Source: Rhizoclosmatium globosum (Eukaryota > Chytridiomycota > Chytridiomycetes > Chytridiales > Chytriomycetaceae). From it: DNA of 64,000 nt. This document shows positions 9,932 through 21,024 of this stretch, piece by piece (positions within the stretch are counted from its first letter, which is position 1; the number at the start of each line of letters is the position of its first letter). The position numbers and the translations under genes were made by a program. Location: NCBI GenBank assembly GCA_002104985.1, contig MCGO01000023.1:62001-126000 (forward strand), in the 5' to 3' direction. The notes below the pieces were generated by a model, which was not told the origin of the DNA, searched no databases, and worked only from the letters and a program-made list of their open reading frames with translations.

Positions 9932-10919
9932 TTGTGTTTCTCGTAACAACTTTACCAACCTGATCGCAGAATCGATGACCGGCTCTCGATACGATATAAA
10001 CGTACAATACACGTGCATGTCATTTACGTATTATTGAGGTACGTTTGAAGCGTTGAAATGTCAACAGTCAATCCAGAATTGCCGGGCAAATGGTCGACTT
10101 CGAGGCCGTTTCCGGAAGAAACCTGCGGAACTAGTTAGAGCAATGCGAACATATTATAATAGTTACGTTGTCAGGATTGATTCGGTGACTACTACGTAAA
10201 AAGCCAGAAACAATTGCAATTTATGACAATGATTCATGGCAAAAATAAGAAGAATTATGACTTCTAAGTGATTGCATGATTGCTTTAAATACCTAGAATT
10301 GGACTTTTTTGCGCGCAATCCGTGAACAACTTCAGTACTATGCAATGACAGTTTCCAACCAGTAATCGCATAACGTCAACCATTTCTTCCACATTATCCG
10401 GCTTGACGACCATTCCTTTAGTTCCTCGTATCGAAGTAACTTCCATCTTCCCTTTGATTGATTGAATTCACCCAACTCCCTAAAGAACCATTCAAATCAC
10501 TTGGCGCCACCAATCCTTGTAATTGCACAATATCCCCTTCCTCAGGTCCTGTGTGGGCCTACAACACTTCTTGTGGCCAGCCTTCCAATGAACCCGCTGG
10601 CATCTTTCACGGTGTGTTCCTTAACGTTGACATTATGCTATCTGGGACGACAGCCAGTAAACCTAATTGAACACTACATTTGCATCTTCAATCAATTTAC
10701 GCGTATGCTCCGTATGAACAAGAAGAACTCACAGTTTTTTGTCAATTCTATTGGACAAAATTCATCCACACCGCAGATATTATTATTATTTGAATGTATT
10801 ATACGATATAATATTTAAAGTTGAGATTTCAGAAATCTGGCTTTGTTGATGAGAAGACTTCAAGTCTTCGCCAAAACATCTCACACAGTGTATCCACATG
10901 GCGCCGCCGCCTAAAAACA
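9932..10919. other. Gene-poor stretch, one weak coding-like fragment
   Basis: About 990 bases between tRNA-Leu and tRNA-Glu. A plus-strand frame near 10458-10670 (PFKSLGATNPCNCTISPSSG, then PVWAYNTSCGQPSNEPAGIF) has a composition resembling a secreted Cys-containing protein. It has no recognised domain, no clear start and no splice partners, so it may be a gene relic. The rest shows no feature. Confidence 0.35.
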
Positions 10920-10991
10920 CTTCCAGACGGGGAATTGAACCCCGGTCGCGGCCGTGAGAGGGCCGAATCTTAGCCACTAGACGATCTAGGA
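10920..10991 (-). tRNA. tRNA-Glu (anticodon CTC)
   Basis: A cloverleaf on the minus strand: acceptor TCCTAGA with TCTGGAA (one C-A mismatch at the second pair), D arm GTCTAGTGGCTAAGAT, anticodon stem-loop GGCC-CTCTCAC-GGCC, T arm CGGGG-TTCAATT-CCCCG, discriminator G. It closely follows the eukaryotic tRNA-Glu-CTC pattern. A T run just downstream is a Pol III terminator. The mismatch may be real or a sequence error. Confidence 0.9.
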
Positions 10992-11254
10992 ATCTGATAA
11001 GATGGATCTGTTTTATATCCATTACCCACAGTTTTTGACTAAAAAACACACGAATGCGTTAATGTCGAGTTGAATAACGATACTGAAGCAACTGCAATAT
11101 GTTTAAACGCGTCTTATGAATGTATTCATACTTTTTTGTACCCAGTTGTGCCAAGCAACTCTTCCAAATCCCCCACCCTTAGCATTTCACTTATTCATTG
11201 CAACTCAAAAGTACTTGAGTAATCCATTTATTCAAAAGCAAAGTTAATAAAAGT

Positions 11255-12127
11255 CTATTCCTCCTGTGCATGTCTCAACACCGCGTGCAAAGCCTTAACT
11301 TGATCATACTCCGGCATATCCACCTGCCCCTCGAGAATCTGTTCCCCACGCGTACCGATTCCGTACACGGCAGCGTTCGTGACTGAGCGTTGGTTTATTT
11401 CAGTGAAATCGACGGATGCACCGACAAAGGCGCCTTTTGATTGGGAGTATGTGAAGATTGCTGTTGGGCTTCGGAGGGTTGCTGTTAGTTGGGCTGTGCG
11501 GCCGATGGGTCCTACGGCGACTGTTTGGTTTGAGTTGGAAGGTGTGTTAGGGTTGGGTAAGTCTTGTGTAAGAGTGGGTTTACATGACAGGTCAACGCCG
11601 CCGGTGATGTTGTGGCCCTGGATTGAGTGTTTAGACAGTTAGATAGCCCTCAGATGGAAAGTAAACAGTGAAAAGGTGGAAGTACCTTCTTGAAAGCTTC
11701 GACAGCTTGATCGTTTCTCAGAATGTAAACAATATCGCTAATCTCGTACCCGAATTCATCACCAAATCCCTTTCCAGTCATTTCGATCGCAGATGGAGCA
11801 GACCAGTCTGATCTGCCATTAAATACAGAGTCTTGGCACTTTGAATAAGAGACATACCTCCACTTGGAAGACGGGCTACAACGACACCGTGGCCTGAACG
11901 AGATGATCCAAGAATCGCCATTTTGTGCACGTGGAGAACTGCGACGCCCTTTGCTTCGCCTGTGAATGTGAAATGGTGGAGGATCGATTACAAATCTGTT
12001 TAACGGTCTAATCAAAGTGGTAATAAGAGGACTAACGTAGGACTTCAGAGGGAATGTGGATGTCCTTGATCCCGCTGGATAAGACATCGGCAGCACGTTG
12101 GCAGTCGTTCTTGAAGTCTTCGATCAT
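11255..12127 (-). CDS. SYLF domain protein B
   Basis: A four-exon gene for a stand-alone SYLF protein. Exon 1 starts MIEDFKNDCQRAADVLSSGI; exon 2 has GEAKGVAVLHVHKMAILGSS and GHGVVVARLPSGG; exon 3 has SDWSAPSAIEMTGKGFGDEF and ISDIVYILRNDQAVEAFKK; exon 4 has the VAVGPIGRTAQLTATLRSPT block, FTYSQSKGAFVGASVDFTEI, and ends AVLRHAQEE at TAG 11255-11257. SYLF domains bind membrane phosphoinositides and actin. Exon boundaries follow GT-AG, and some are set by comparison with the paralogues. It lies head-to-tail with SYLF C, 170 bases away. The loop before VAVGPIGR is longer than in the other copies and may include an unspliced intron. Confidence 0.8.
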
Positions 12128-12296
12128 GATTGGTTGAGTGGTTTTTGGAAGTGTTTTTCAAAAACGTGGACTTGTGGAGAGGAGCGCCAAGGCCCTTTAT
12201 TGCTCTCGTGCGTGGTCAAGTTATTCGAACTCTTTTTACTTTTCATTTATTCCAAAGAACTCCAGACTCCTGAATTTCATACATGAGGAGCACACT

Positions 12297-13271
12297 TCAT
12301 CCCTGTTGAGCGAGGTTCAAGGCGTTGTACAATGGAGCAGCAAAGTCAGGCGCTGGAACAGCTCCACTCAAGATTGTGGCTGCACTAACACCTGGACCGT
12401 ACACGGATGAATTCAGAGAAGTCTTTTCGACGATGGAGGAAAGCTCGATCGACTGTTCCATTTTAGGTGTTAACACACGATTGCTACCATAAACATACGA
12501 AGAATACGCACCATTCCAGCAAAGAGACCCTTTGAGTGAGAGTACGAGTAGATTGGGGCAAAGGACTTGGCAGTGGCTGCAACCTCCGCATTCCGTCCAA
12601 GTGGACCCACAGCAACAGACATGTTTCCACCCAACGACAAGTTCTGGCCCTTTGAGAAGGCTTCGAGCGCCGAATCCGTGTTCTGTCAAAGAAAGAATTA
12701 GGCTAAATTCGATTTCAACAACATACAAGGAATCAATCACACACCAAAACGATAACGAAATCAGTGATTTCCACGCCCAATTGATGACCAATTCCGAGAC
12801 CAGAAGTGTGGATTGCTGATGGAGCAGACCCTGTTTCAATGATGTGTAATGACAGTAAGACACACTTTGGATCACTGCCAGTCCAAACTCACATGTTCCG
12901 TTTGGTAGTTTGGCAACAACAACTCCGGATCCAGAACGGGCTGTTTGTTTGAGAGGATAATGAAAAGGAGGGAAGGTGATCAGTTTCATTTGAAGTGGCT
13001 GTTTGAGAGCACACAATCAAACACTCACCAGAGATGAGCATGCCTCCCTTGACAACATGGAGGATGGCGATTCCCTTGGCGTTCTCTGTTAATGTGCATG
13101 ATGGATCAGCGGACTTGTCAATATGGCAATCATCAAAATGGTCATCAAGTATTCAATCACTCTGACTCAACTGATGATGCTGTGTGGGATTCCAGAGTCA
13201 ACAGAGGTACGGAAGGTTTCAACGATCGTGGCGGCTTGGTTGATGGAGGCAGCAAGGTCTTCTTTGGTCAT
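12297..13271 (-). CDS. SYLF domain protein C
   Basis: The best-preserved SYLF copy, with about six exons and no frame break needed. In order they give MTKEDLAASINQAATIVETF and VDSGIPHSII; ENAKGIAILHVVKGGMLIS; ARSGSGVVVAKLPNGTW; SAPSAIHTSGLGIGHQLGVE with ITDFVIVL; NTDSALEAFSKGQNLSLGGN, MSVAVGPLGRNAEVAA and YSYSHSKGLFAGM; and SIELSSIVEKTSLNSSVYGP, ending PLYNALNLAQQG. It has no SH3 domain. It can serve as the template for repairing frames and exon ends in copies A, B and D. It sits upstream of SYLF B on the same strand, consistent with tandem duplication. Confidence 0.87.
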
Positions 13272-13344
13272 TTGTGTTGATTGGGGGTTGTTTTTGGTTT
13301 CTTGGCTCCACGAATTCGTAATTGAAAGGGAGAACAGAGAAATA

Positions 13345-14505
13345 GATTTAATTGCATTTAATTTATTGTTGGATTATTGTCTACATGTACAGGTATGCAA
13401 AACGAATTGGGTGAAGAGAAGAAACGGTTAAAGGTTGTAGTTCACAGGCATAATACATGAAAGCTCCTTCCTCGTCTGACTCAGAATCGCTATCAGAATC
13501 GGAATCGTGTCCATCATGAACAATTTCCAAGTATTCAGGGCCTCCTTCCTCATCAGAGACATCATACTCCAGGTCAGAATCGACTTCTGAATCTGAATCT
13601 GATTCATCACCAGACCAATCCCCTTCCAAAGAGACGTCATTGGCATCAACTTCATCATCAGATCCATCACAAAGATTCCCTCTCCATATCAGCTTCAGAG
13701 TCAGAATCGGAGTCAGACTCAATCTCCGCATCATCCACCTCGGAATCAGAATCGGAATCAGAAGCATCGTCAATCGAAACATCCGAATCAGATTCACTGT
13801 CATCGTCACTTTCACTTCATGTCAGTCTCTTCCTCGCTTTCTTGGTCATCTTCAACAGCAACCTTCTTCCAGACTCCTTTCCTTGACCAAACAATCCACG
13901 AGATTTTGAAGATCCTCGAGACTTGAATGATTCAATCACAGATGGCGCGAACATGTATTCAACAGAACCAGATTCAGAGAGTTCATCCTCGCTGTCATCG
14001 TGATCACACTCAGACTCGCTGGCAGAACTGACACTTGAAACTGAAGAGTCTCTTGAATAAATCGCTTGGATTGGTGGGACTGGGAACGACCACGAACTGG
14101 GATCTCGAATACTTGGATTTCGTATTCAATATCGCTTTCATCGTCGGATGAATCGTTGTGTTGAGCTTGCTTGTTGAACTTCTTGAATGCACGCTTGGTG
14201 GAGACAGCAGAGCGGCGGGTGTTTGTGTTGCGCTTGAATGCAGTTGGGCGTTGGATAGCAAAAGAGTAGAGAGATGAAGGCATCTTTTTGGTTGTTGAGT
14301 TGTGTTTACAAGATTGTTTTTGTGGTGAGGGAAAGTAGGGATTCGGTACTTCTTAAAGGTCTTTGGTGCGCAGTTGTCGGGTCTTTTTTTGGTGGCAAAG
14401 TCACGATTTTGTGGGACGCGCAACAACTGGTTTCAAGGCTTGGATGACAAATTTTTACGGCTTCTTTCGGATTCGGAAACGTTCCAGGTTTCGAAATGGT
14501 TCGGT
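13345..14505. repeat. Direct segmental duplication, copy 1
   Basis: About 1.15 kb repeated in the same orientation at 17022-18160, including the whole acidic-protein gene and its upstream region up to a shared stretch (AACGTTCCAGGTTTCGAAATGG here, AACGTTCCAAGTTTCGAAATGG there). Read by eye, most lines match base for base with scattered substitutions and many one- or two-base length differences. Confidence 0.85.
13381..14283 (-). CDS. Acidic Asp/Ser/Glu-rich protein, duplicated copy 1 (frame-broken)
   Basis: A protein of roughly 290 residues with no recognised domain. The N-terminus is basic (MPSSLYSFAIQRPTAFKRNT, then RRSAVSTKRAFKKF), followed by SSDDESDIEYEIQVFEIPVR, a second Ser/Glu section (ASESECDHDD), and a long acidic tail (GDWSGDESDSDSEVDSDLEY, EYLEIVHDGHDSDSDSDSES). 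It ends CELQPLTVSSLHPIRFAYLY. The basic head and acidic body resemble nuclear or nucleolar acidic proteins, but that is only compositional. The frame must be stepped several times to follow the whole protein; the second copy breaks at other positions, so one-base errors are the simplest reading. It is divergent from RNase H. Confidence 0.65.
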
Positions 14506-14690
14506 TGTGTTCTGTTCCTTTCTTTTGGGTTCTCTTTTATTTGATATGTCGTGTATGAACTCCTCTCTCTATTTATTGTCTCATTAAAACAAGCATCAAC
14601 CTTACTTAACGACTGGGACTCGGAACTTCAACCATAACAACCCAATTTTCCATCCGTTTCTTTGTTCGAAAATCCTTCAACCCGACAATA
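14284..14690. promoter_or_regulatory. Divergent promoter region, acidic protein / RNase H1
   Basis: About 400 bases between divergently transcribed genes. The left part belongs to the duplicated segment and recurs upstream of the second acidic-protein copy. No specific binding site was recognised. Confidence 0.4.
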
Positions 14691-15500
14691 ATGTCGCTCC
14701 CTTCTCCTGCACTAACTGCCAGCGACTACGAGTGCTATGCGTCCTTGTCTCTGGATACCTCGCGAGGGCTTAAACAGTCTTTCAACGAATGGACGCTTCG
14801 GCGGTTCTCGCCTGCAGAGTTCTTGGAACCTGACGATGCTGCACCTGATACATTGTTTGAATATAACTCACAATGTCCGTGTAAACTTGTTCACCCGAGT
14901 CAAGAGGTTTGTTCCTTCATTTCTACGCGTACAGTTGGCCTAACAGAGTTTTCATTAAACAAGATCTATGATGTAATTGATCAAGATGGTATCCACCAAC
15001 GATGTATCTTTGCACTTCACGCAGACGGAGGATGTTCAAACAACGGGCTTTCAAACGCGAGGGCTTCTTATGGTGTCGCGGGAATTGACGGGGCGTGGTA
15101 TGAATCGTGTGGCCTCCTTCCAAAATCGGAACCGCAAACAAGTCAACGTGCGGAACTTTACGCTGCAAAGATAGCGTTTGAAGCTGTTGAAAAGATTATG
15201 ATGAGGAGAAGTCCGAAACATGAATGGTGTTGCACGACTGTCGTTATTATGATGGACTCGAATTACGTTGTGGAGGGGCTGTGTTCGTGGATTCGGAAGT
15301 GGAGAAGGAATGGGTTTCGTAATTCGAATGGGGGATCTGTTGTAAATGCGGATTTGTTTAACGAACTTGATGCGAAAGTGAAGTGGTTTTGGGATAAACA
15401 TGGACTTAGAATTGCATTCTGGCATATTCCTCGACAGCATAACAAGCGGGCGGATTATCTTGCGGATAAGGCGTTGAGGGAAAAAGGATACATTCGTTAA
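14691..15500 (+). CDS. RNH1: Ribonuclease H1-type protein
   Basis: An intact 269-residue, intronless frame. Residues about 105-262 form an RNase H domain, which cuts the RNA strand of RNA-DNA hybrids. The four acidic active-site residues are visible: D112 in ADGGCSNNG, E155 in SQRAELYAAK, D189 in MMDSNYVVEG and D255 in HNKRADYLAD, with H250 in the loop before it. The first 100 residues do not show the hybrid-binding domain usual for eukaryotic RNase H1 and are of unknown role. Many fungal relatives with this layout exist beside the main enzyme, so it may be a paralogue rather than the sole RNase H1. The ATG at 14691 follows a pyrimidine-rich leader. Confidence 0.85.
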   Translation: MSLPSPALTASDYECYASLSLDTSRGLKQSFNEWTLRRFSPAEFLEPDDAAPDTLFEYNSQCPCKLVHPSQEVCSFISTRTVGLTEFSLNKIYDVIDQDGIHQRCIFALHADGGCSNNGLSNARASYGVAGIDGAWYESCGLLPKSEPQTSQRAELYAAKIAFEAVEKIMMRRSPKHEWCCTTVVIMMDSNYVVEGLCSWIRKWRRNGFRNSNGGSVVNADLFNELDAKVKWFWDKHGLRIAFWHIPRQHNKRADYLADKALREKGYIR

Positions 15501-15552
15501 ACTTTATGATTTGGATTTACAATATCTATACTTTCTATTCTAAATATAATCA

Positions 15553-16971
15553 CTATTCACTCACAACCTCATCTAATCGTTGCTCTCTCTTCGCCTCTTT
15601 CCACTCAGTCCAAACCAACCAACCACATCCAAGCGCACCCAAAAACGACATTGTCGCATAGAAAATCTCTTGCAACTCCCACCGCCTCGCTCCTTCCCCA
15701 CCAGAAGTCAAAATCCACGCAACACACAGCGGAATCACGACCAACCCAATGTTCAACAGACACGTACAGATTCCATACGCCATTCCAAGCATACTCTTCC
15801 CATTCGATACCCGCACTTCCTCCCGCTTAATTATACGCGCAACGAACGGATAAAACAGAGTAAAGTTAATGGACGCACATGCACCAAACACAGCAAACGA
15901 ACAATCGGAGTTAACGACGTGAACCCAAGAAGAATATGGGCTGCCATGATCGATAAGAGACTTAAGACTAAGATTATCGAACCGGATTGAGAGGCGGAGA
16001 GTGTGGATCCTGCGACGGCGAGGAGGGAGGTTTGGACGATGGAGGGGATGCTCATTGTGAATCCGGCGGAGACGGTGTCGTTTGGGTACCATTTTGAGAC
16101 GAGGAAGTCGAGGGCTGTGTTGTTGAAGCAGTAGTAAGGGCCGCCAAAGAGGATGTATGTTCCGCAAATTATCCAGAAGTCGCGGGGGAGATCAAGGATT
16201 CCTGCTGGTGATACTTGTGTGGATGATTGTGTCGGTGTGGATGTTTGTTGAAGAAGTGGTGTAGATTCATCGTTGTGGTGGTTGGAGATGGCCGAGTTGG
16301 AACTTGGAGAATTTGGAAGAGCGTGAGACAAGCTGAGAAGGAGAGAATACATGCAAGAGTGGTCCCATCAGAGCCACTTCGATTCCATAGTACTTTTCAA
16401 TACTGGAGAAAGGGCTGCGTTTGCGATTGACCCAATCTTGGACACGAAACCATCTGTATCAAATCAACATTAAATACATAATAAATCTAGATAATTATAC
16501 TCAACTCATAGCCGTGGCAAACAACAGACTCTTCCCATCAAAACACTGAGCCATCAAAACTGCACGAGCTACAGACACACTTTCCCCTCCAATTCCAAAT
16601 ATAAACCGACCCTATCCATCCTTTTAATACATCAACCACATTCGAAGTCCAAGCACTCACCACCAAAACCACCTTCACATTCTTCGCAAACAGTCCCACA
16701 TTCACCAAACCTGACCCGCCATCGTCAAGAAACTGTACGTCAAAAGCGCATGTCGACACCCAAACCGATCGGTCACTTTCCCGCCAAAGAAAGGCAGAAT
16801 GACATTGGGAACAGAGTACCACACATACATCTGCCCGAGGATGTACTGCCACTCAGCGTACTCTAAACCAAGGTACTTCTGTAGTTGGATGTTGAGGGAC
16901 GCTGGGGCATCGTAGGCAAAGTAGGTTCCGAATTGGAGGATGGAGACCAGGAACAGCACTATGGGGTGCAT
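15553..16971 (-). CDS. Major facilitator superfamily transporter, MFSD1-like (copy 2)
   Basis: A transporter in several exons, starting MHPIVLFLVSILQFGTYFAY at ATG 16971 and continuing APASLNIQLQKYLGLEYAEW and NVILPFFGGKVTDRFGCR. After a hydrophilic Ser/Asn-rich loop come FWIICGTYILFGGPYYCFNN and LVSKWYPNDTVSAGFTMSIP. The C-terminal helices end at 15553. The order matches copy 3 almost step for step and copy 1 more loosely. By homology to MFSD1 a vacuolar/lysosomal exporter of small peptides or amino acids is inferred. The GGES region between helices 4 and 5 (about 16500-16620) needs exon joining and at least one frame repair. The gene is convergent with RNase H (52 bases apart). Confidence 0.78.
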
Positions 16972-17021
16972 TTGATGGCAGTGTCAAAACGTGTTGAACC
17001 GAAGAAAGATAACAGATGAAA

Positions 17022-18160
17022 AAATGAAGATTTAATTGCAGTTAATTTATTGTTGAATTATTGTCTACATGTACAGGTATGCAAAACGAATTGGGTGAAG
17101 AGAAGAAACGGTTAAAGGTTGTAGTTCACAGAGCATAATACATGAACGCTCCTTCTTCGTCTGACTCAGAATCGCTGTCAGAATCGGAATCGTGTCCATC
17201 ATGAACAATTTCCAAGTATTCAGGCCCCCTTCCTCATCAGAACATCATACTCCAGGTCAGAATCGACTTCTGAATCTGAATCTGATTCATCCCAGACCAA
17301 TCCCCTTCCAAAGCGACGTCATTCGCATCCACTTCATCATCAGATTCCATCATAAAGATTCCCTCCTCCATATCAGCTTCAGAGTCAGAATCGGAGTCAG
17401 ACTCAATCTCCTCATCGTCCACCTCGGAATCGGAATCAGAATCAGAAACATCGTCAATCGAAACATCGAATCAGATTCCTTCATCGTCACTTTCACTGTC
17501 AGTCTCTTCGTCCTTTCTTGTCATCTTCAACACAACTCTCTTCCAGACTCCTTTCCTTGACCAAAGACCCGAGTTTGAGATCCCGAGACTTGAACATTCA
17601 ATCACAGATGGTGCGAACATGTATTCACAGACCAGCATCAGAGAGTTCATCCTCGCTGTCATCGTGATCACACTCGGAGTCACTAGCAGAACTGACACTT
17701 GAAACAGAAGAGTCTCTGAATAAATACGCTTGGATTGGTGGGACTGGGAACGACCACGGACTGGGATCTCGAAAACTTGGATTTCGTATTCAATATCGCT
17801 TTCGTTGTCTGATGAATCGTTGTGTTGAGCTTGCTTTGGAACTTCTTGAATGCACGCTTGGTGGAGACAGCAGAGCGGCGGGTGTTTGTGTTGCGCTTGA
17901 ATGCAGTTGGGCGTTGGATAGCGAACGAGTAGAGAGATGAAGGCATCTTTTGGTGGTTGAGTTGTGTTTACAAGATTGTTTTGTGGTGAGGAAAGAAGGG
18001 ATATCGGTACTTCTTAAAGGTCTTTGGTGCGCAGTTGTCGGGTCTTTTTTTGGTGGCAAAGTCACGATTTTGTGGGACGCGTAACAACTGGGATGACAAA
18101 TTTTTCGGTGACGTCTCTTGGGTTCGGAACGTTCCAAGTTTCGAAATGGTTCGGCTCGGT
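17022..18160. repeat. Direct segmental duplication, copy 2
   Basis: Second copy of the segment at 13345-14505, in the same orientation. It contains another acidic-protein gene and lies immediately between MFSD1-like copies 2 and 3, which suggests that the acidic gene and transporter were duplicated as a unit. Confidence 0.85.
17065..17946 (-). CDS. Acidic Asp/Ser/Glu-rich protein, duplicated copy 2 (frame-broken)
   Basis: Near-copy of the gene at 13381-14283, starting with the same MPSSLYSFAIQRPTAFKRNT and carrying the same acidic tail (SDSDSEADMEEG, GDWSG). It has more one- and two-base gaps than copy 1, so no frame covers more than about 90 codons. Where copy 1 reads KKFNKQAQHNDSSDDESD, this copy has lost bases after KKF. 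Either this copy is decaying or this stretch is poorly assembled. The same kind of gaps in essential genes elsewhere favours assembly error, but a pseudogene cannot be excluded here. Confidence 0.55.
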
Positions 18161-18209
18161 TCCAAACAACAATTCTACAAAAAGTTGGTACAAACAACGT
18201 GACACACAT

Positions 18210-19607
18210 TCAATCTATTTCCATTTGTTCTATCCTATACAACCACAAAGCTCCAGCCGCACCCAACACGGAGAGACTCGCGAAGAATAGCTCCAAATGT
18301 TCCCACCGCCTCATGTCTTGCTGCCCATTCGTCAGGATCCATGCAACGCAGAGTGGTATGACAACAAGTACCACGTTTTGAAGACATACGCAAACTCCGT
18401 ACGCCATTCCTAACATACTCACACTCTCGACCGCACGAGCTTCGTGTCGTCTAATAACATGATTCACGAACGGATACATGAGCGTGAGATTAATCGCCCC
18501 CGCTGTTCCAAGTGCGATAAATGGTACAATTGGGGAGAGCGCGGTAAATCCAAGGAAGATGTGAACAGCAGTTATGGCGAGAAAGCTGAAGACGAGGTAG
18601 ATTGATTTGGAATGGGTTGAAGTGGATAGGGTTGTGCCTGAGACTGTGAGGAGACTGGTGGATACTGTCATTGGGACGCTCATTGCGAATCCTGCGGAGA
18701 CTGTATCGTTTGGGTAGTATTTTGAGACGAGAAAGTCGAGGGCTGTGTTGTTGAAACAGTAGTATGGCCCAGTGAAGAGGATGAATGTTGTGCAGACTAT
18801 CCAGAATTCGTAGGGTAGGTGGGAGAGATTGGATGGAGTAGGGTCTGGTGTAGTTAGGGACGTGTTTGAATGGATGAGGGGGATGATTCGTTTGGAGGTG
18901 TGGGTATTGTGGTTGACATTCGTGAGGACATTTTTTCTGTGAGTTTGAAGAGGGTAATGCAGGCGGAGAATGATAATAAACATGCAATAGTTGGGCCCAT
19001 GATTGCGACTTCAATTCCAAAGTGTCGATCAATCAGAGGCGATAGAAATGCATTGGCGATGGATCCCATTTTGGAAGTGAATGCATCTAGTACTTTAGTT
19101 AGAGTCGAATTGAATGAGTGGAGTACTTTACATACTCATTGCTGTTGCGAAGAGCAGATCCTTTCCTTCGAAACAGTCGCAATCAGAACAGCCTGAGCAA
19201 CTGCCGTGCTTTCTCCGCCAATCCCAAAGATGAATCTACCCTATTTAAGCATGTTTAAATACATGCGTAAGATACCTAGTGACTGGACAGCTCACCAGCA
19301 GCACCAACTTAACCTCCTTCACAAACAGCCCAATATTCACCATCACCTGCCCAGTCAAAGTAGCCAAGCAGAAGAAAAGAAGAACAAGCCGACATCCAAA
19401 TCGATCCGTCAATTTGCCGCCAAAGAAAGGCAGAAATGTGTTTGGGAGTGAGTACATGACAAACAACTGCCCAAGCACAAACTGCCACTCAGCATACTCT
19501 AAACCAAGGTACTTTTGGAGCTGGATGTTGAGGGAAGCGGGTGCATCGTACGCAAAGTACGTCCCAAACTGTAAAACGCACACAAGGAAGAGAATGGCGG
19601 GTCGCAT
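18210..19607 (-). CDS. Major facilitator superfamily transporter, MFSD1-like (copy 3)
   Basis: Closest relative of copy 2. It starts MRPAILFLVCVLQFGTYFAY (ATG 19607), continues APASLNIQLQKYLGLEYAEW, LPFFGGKLTDRFGCR and LVLLFFCLATLTGQVM. The second half includes SIANAFLSPLIDRHFGIEVA, FWIVCTTFILFTGPYYCFNN, LVSKYYPNDTVSAGFAMSVP and AAGAINLTLMYPFVNHVIRR, ending at 18210. The long stretch 18210-18983 is an intact frame, one of the cleaner parts of the region. The role is inferred as for the other copies. The gene is divergent from FKBP3 (about 220 bases between starts), and its stop lies about 50 bases from the duplicated segment. Confidence 0.82.
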
Positions 19608-19827
19608 CAAATTACATTATCCATTTTTTGCGATAAATAAATGGATTAGAACCTGATTAAACTATCCATGAGCATTTGCATTTCATGTATTTGGAACATT
19701 CTGGAAACGATGAGCATGTCAATCGTCAGTCTCCCGGCCAAGCACACATCCTTTCCCAAAAAAACAAATCTGACGCGATCGTTTCGTGAAAGAACTCTGA
19801 CAAAAACGAATACTCCAAACGCATCAA
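19608..19827. promoter_or_regulatory. Divergent promoter region, MFSD1-like copy 3 / FKBP3
   Basis: 220 bases between two oppositely oriented start codons, so both promoters must lie here or overlap the genes. No known element was recognised. Confidence 0.4.
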
Positions 19828-20832
19828 ATGGCACCAGAAGCTGTTGTAACTGAGCAGCCTTGGACTGAGGCGGATCTGAAGGACGAGAAAGTGTCAAAGA
19901 AAGGTGAGAGTATTCCTGATCTGAGTTATGTATATTAATAGATATCCCACAGAGCTCGTTGACTATATCTTAGCCAATGCCAACTTTGACTTTATCGTGG
20001 CAAAGAAGTTTACAGCCAAGCCAGGTACACTAACTCCAAAGTGCCCCCTTGATCCTCCTTCCCTCTCAACTCCAGGAAGATCAATCTCACCCACACACAC
20101 ACATAATACACTCACACAGCCCTCCTCGTAAAAAACACGAAACGAAACGATCTCGTTCAAATATACAAGGACTTGTTCGCGTCCAGCTCCTTCCGGTCCG
20201 AGTCTGATCCTTCACTCGAAGAAGCACTCGCGAAACTGGCCCTCGAGAAACAAGCTGCAAAGAAGGAGACTTCTGGTACAGCGAAAGCTGCGGAATCCAC
20301 TCATGTTGCTCCAGTCAAGAAGGAGAAGGTTGTTGCTCCGCCAAAGTATACCAAGGTTATCACTTCAAAAGGTTGGTCGTTTTCCCTCAAATCTTTCGGA
20401 TCTATTCTGACGCATTCACAAACAAGGCGACAGCATGAACTTTCCTGTTAACGGTGACTCTGTCAGTGTGTTCTACACGGGTAAATACAATGGAGTCGTG
20501 TTTGACACCAATCAAGTGGCAAAGAAACCGGTCGCACTGAAAGTCCAAGGTATACATTTTACTTCTCTTCTGATTTAAGTTTAATCTTACAAACAACAGT
20601 CGGTCGTAACACTGTCTGCCGCGGTTGGGACGAGGCCTTGTTGACAATGTCCAAGAATGAGAAGGCCACCATCACAATAGAATCTGAGTGGGCTTTTGGA
20701 AGAAAGGAAAGCCAGAGTTCAAGTAAGTGTTTTTAGGTTTTAAGGTCAACCAGATTCTCATATAGTAATGTTAGGATTCCTCCCGGTGCGAACGTGGTTT
20801 ACGAGCTCCACTTGGCGGGAATCAATGACTAA
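19828..20832 (+). CDS. FKBP3: FKBP3 (FKBP25)-like peptidyl-prolyl isomerase
   Basis: A gene of about six exons for a nuclear-type FKBP. The N-terminal part (WTEADLKDEKVSKK, then YPTELVDYILANANFDFIVA and IYKDLFASSS) matches the basic tilted helix bundle of FKBP25. A Lys/Ala-rich linker leads to PPKYTKVITSKG and the FKBP fold: NFPVNGDSVSVFYTGKYNG, VFDTN, VCRGWDEALLTMSKNEKATI, ESEWAFG, IPPGANVVYELHLAGIND. The order and length fit the animal protein closely. Near 20705 one base is missing in AAGGAAAG; adding it gives the expected GKPEFK before the last intron. FKBP25 binds nucleic acid and chromatin in animals; a similar role is inferred. Confidence 0.9.
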
Positions 20833-21024
20833 GAAGCGAATCTCGTATTTATACTCTTTAGTTCGTTAATAAACAGCGAATTTTGCCTTTTCGCAACCAT
20901 ATCAATTAAAAAAGATAAGAGAACAAGCTCGATAAATACAGTCGTATATTCACAATACACAGGATATGAAATGGTATGAAAAAGAAAGAAAATAACCATA
21001 ATGCTTCACAAAGTCCCCCAACGC

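Noticed and set aside
8902..10991. CRISPR-like or phage-like array of tRNA-related repeats
   Set aside because: The elements are ordinary eukaryotic tRNA genes and one deleted copy, irregularly spaced, with Pol III signals.
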